Of a stretch of 64,000 nucleotides of DNA, positions 63,046-64,000 are shown one piece after another. The notes beneath the pieces were generated by a model that was not told the DNA's origin, did no database searches, and worked only from the letters and a program-made list of their open reading frames with translations. Origin of the DNA: Aquimarina sp. MMG016 (GTDB lineage Bacteria; Bacteroidota; Bacteroidia; Flavobacteriales; Flavobacteriaceae); NCBI RefSeq assembly GCF_018100805.1, contig NZ_JAGJEA010000008.1, positions 124,001 through 188,000 on the forward strand, written 5' to 3'. The stretch's first letter is position 1. Each line of letters begins with the position of its first letter. The translations under genes and the position numbers were made by a program.

Positions 63046-64000
63046 ATGTCAAAGGTTAAATATTACTACGATAGTGATACTCTTTCTTATCGCAAAATTG
63101 AGCAAAAGAAAGGACGTAAATTTGGTATAGCAGCATTAAGTATTCTCGGTGCATTTTTGGCTGGGTTCCTGCTGCTTCTTATATATTTAAATATCCCACA
63201 ATTAGAGACTCCTAAAGAAAAGGCATATCGAAGAGAGCTTGAAAACATGAAGCTTCAATATGACTTAATGAATAAAAGACTTAAACGTGATGAAGTCATT
63301 CTACAGGAGATTGCAGAACGTGACGATAATATCTACCGTTTATATTTTGGAGCAAAACCAATTCCTGAAGAATTACGTAACGCTGGTTTTGGAGGTGTCA
63401 ATAGATATAAAAACTTAGAAGGTTTTGACAATTCTGAAATGATCATTAGCAGTAGTGAACGTATTGATAAACTTACCAAACAAATTGTAGTACAGTCTAA
63501 ATCTCTGGATGTCATAGCAGATCTGGCTGAACAAAAAGAAGAGTTACTTGCTACTATCCCCGCAATACAACCTATTCAGAATTCTGATCTTAAGAGAATG
63601 GCATCAGGTTATGGATGGAGAAGTGATCCTTTTACCAAAGCTAGAAAATTTCATTACGGAATGGATTTCTCCGCACCAACAGGAACGCCTATTTACGCAT
63701 CCGGAAATGGTGTTGTAAAAAGAGCCGATGCTAATTCTACAGGCTACGGAAGGCATATACGAATAGATCACGGCTTTAACTACATGAGTTTATATGCTCA
63801 TTTAAGTAAGTATAATGTAAAGGTAGGGCAAAAGGTAAAACGCGGTGACATCATAGGATATGTCGGAAATACAGGTAGATCAGTAGCTCCTCATTTACAT
63901 TATGAGATTTTCAAAGATGGCGAAAAAATTAATCCACGTAATTTTTATTACGGAAGTTTAACTCCTGAGGAATTTGCAGAAATGCTTAAAGCCTCTAACC
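63046..64000 (+). CDS. M23 family metallopeptidase, truncated by the window end
   Basis: The first 318 residues are visible and the frame is still open. It has a cytoplasmic N terminus, one membrane helix (about 26-46, FGIAALSILGAFLAGFLLLL), a coiled-coil region (about 60-95) and a LytM/M23 domain from about 185. The zinc site is intact: HYGMDF (His and Asp, about 202-207) and HLHYEIF (about 283-289). Such envelope peptidases or regulators cut peptidoglycan cross-links or control amidases during division. The order M23-alaS is common in Bacteroidota. Confidence 0.9.
   Translation, partial: MSKVKYYYDSDTLSYRKIEQKKGRKFGIAALSILGAFLAGFLLLLIYLNIPQLETPKEKAYRRELENMKLQYDLMNKRLKRDEVILQEIAERDDNIYRLYFGAKPIPEELRNAGFGGVNRYKNLEGFDNSEMIISSSERIDKLTKQIVVQSKSLDVIADLAEQKEELLATIPAIQPIQNSDLKRMASGYGWRSDPFTKARKFHYGMDFSAPTGTPIYASGNGVVKRADANSTGYGRHIRIDHGFNYMSLYAHLSKYNVKVGQKVKRGDIIGYVGNTGRSVAPHLHYEIFKDGEKINPRNFYYGSLTPEEFAEMLKASN

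Noticed and set aside
1-64000. tRNA or rRNA genes
   Set aside because: No cloverleaf-like sequence, CCA end or rRNA core was recognised in any intergenic region; a dedicated search was not possible.

Overview
The window is AT-rich chromosomal DNA from a gliding-type marine or soil Bacteroidota, most likely a Flavobacteriaceae member close to Aquimarina or its relatives; the genus is a guess. The evidence is the gliding/type IX secretion block (porV, porU, gldJ), proteins carrying C-terminal type IX sorting domains, Bacteroidota-type promoters (TTTG-N17-20-TAnnTTTG or TAnnTTTAC), weak Shine-Dalgarno use, a PdhA/PdhC pair, a fused E1 alpha/beta 2-oxoacid dehydrogenase and a long-form aromatic amino acid hydroxylase. 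No tRNA, rRNA, CRISPR array, phage or transposase gene was seen.

Layout. 1-10.3 kb: end of an Mla-type ABC ATPase, then DUF389, mannose-1-P guanylyltransferase, SprT-like, DUF4349, several unassigned membrane or lipoproteins, an SDR oxidoreductase, an M28 peptidase and a Nudix hydrolase. 10.3-23 kb: pdhC-pdhA, cdd, the secretion/gliding genes porV-porU and divergent gldJ, murF, and a DUF2652 protein. 23-33 kb: a candidate structured RNA, a short ssb, a Crp/Fnr regulator, a 1175-residue composite outer-membrane protein, a flavoprotein reductase, a CPA1 antiporter and a GH25 lysozyme lipoprotein. 33-35 kb: three near-identical repeats that read as three minus-strand small RNA genes, with a TPMT-like methyltransferase between copies 1 and 2. 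35-39.7 kb: a branched-chain-type 2-oxoacid dehydrogenase operon (E2, aminotransferase, fused E1). 39.9-52.4 kb: a phenylacetyl-CoA degradation (paa) cluster headed by a TetR repressor gene, all on the minus strand. 52.5-64 kb: META lipoprotein, two tandem type IX-secreted serine proteases, long phenylalanine hydroxylase, GSCFA protein, alaS and a partial M23 peptidase.

How parts fit. The TetR-type regulator probably represses the paa operon through a palindrome (arms AAAACTAAC/GTTAGTTTT) lying on the operon's -7 box. A related palindrome (AACTAA-N6-TTAGTT) sits in front of the neighbouring 2-oxoacid dehydrogenase/aminotransferase operon. No phenylacetate-CoA ligase (paaK) is present. Together this suggests that phenylalanine may enter the Paa pathway as phenylpyruvate, made to phenylacetyl-CoA by the dehydrogenase; that is inference. 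The least explained features are the three tandem small RNA genes, whose helices show compensatory changes between copies, and the composite outer-membrane protein, which has a metallophosphoesterase-like domain lacking its metal ligands, a segment resembling Fam20C/HipA-type kinases, and an Omp85-like barrel.
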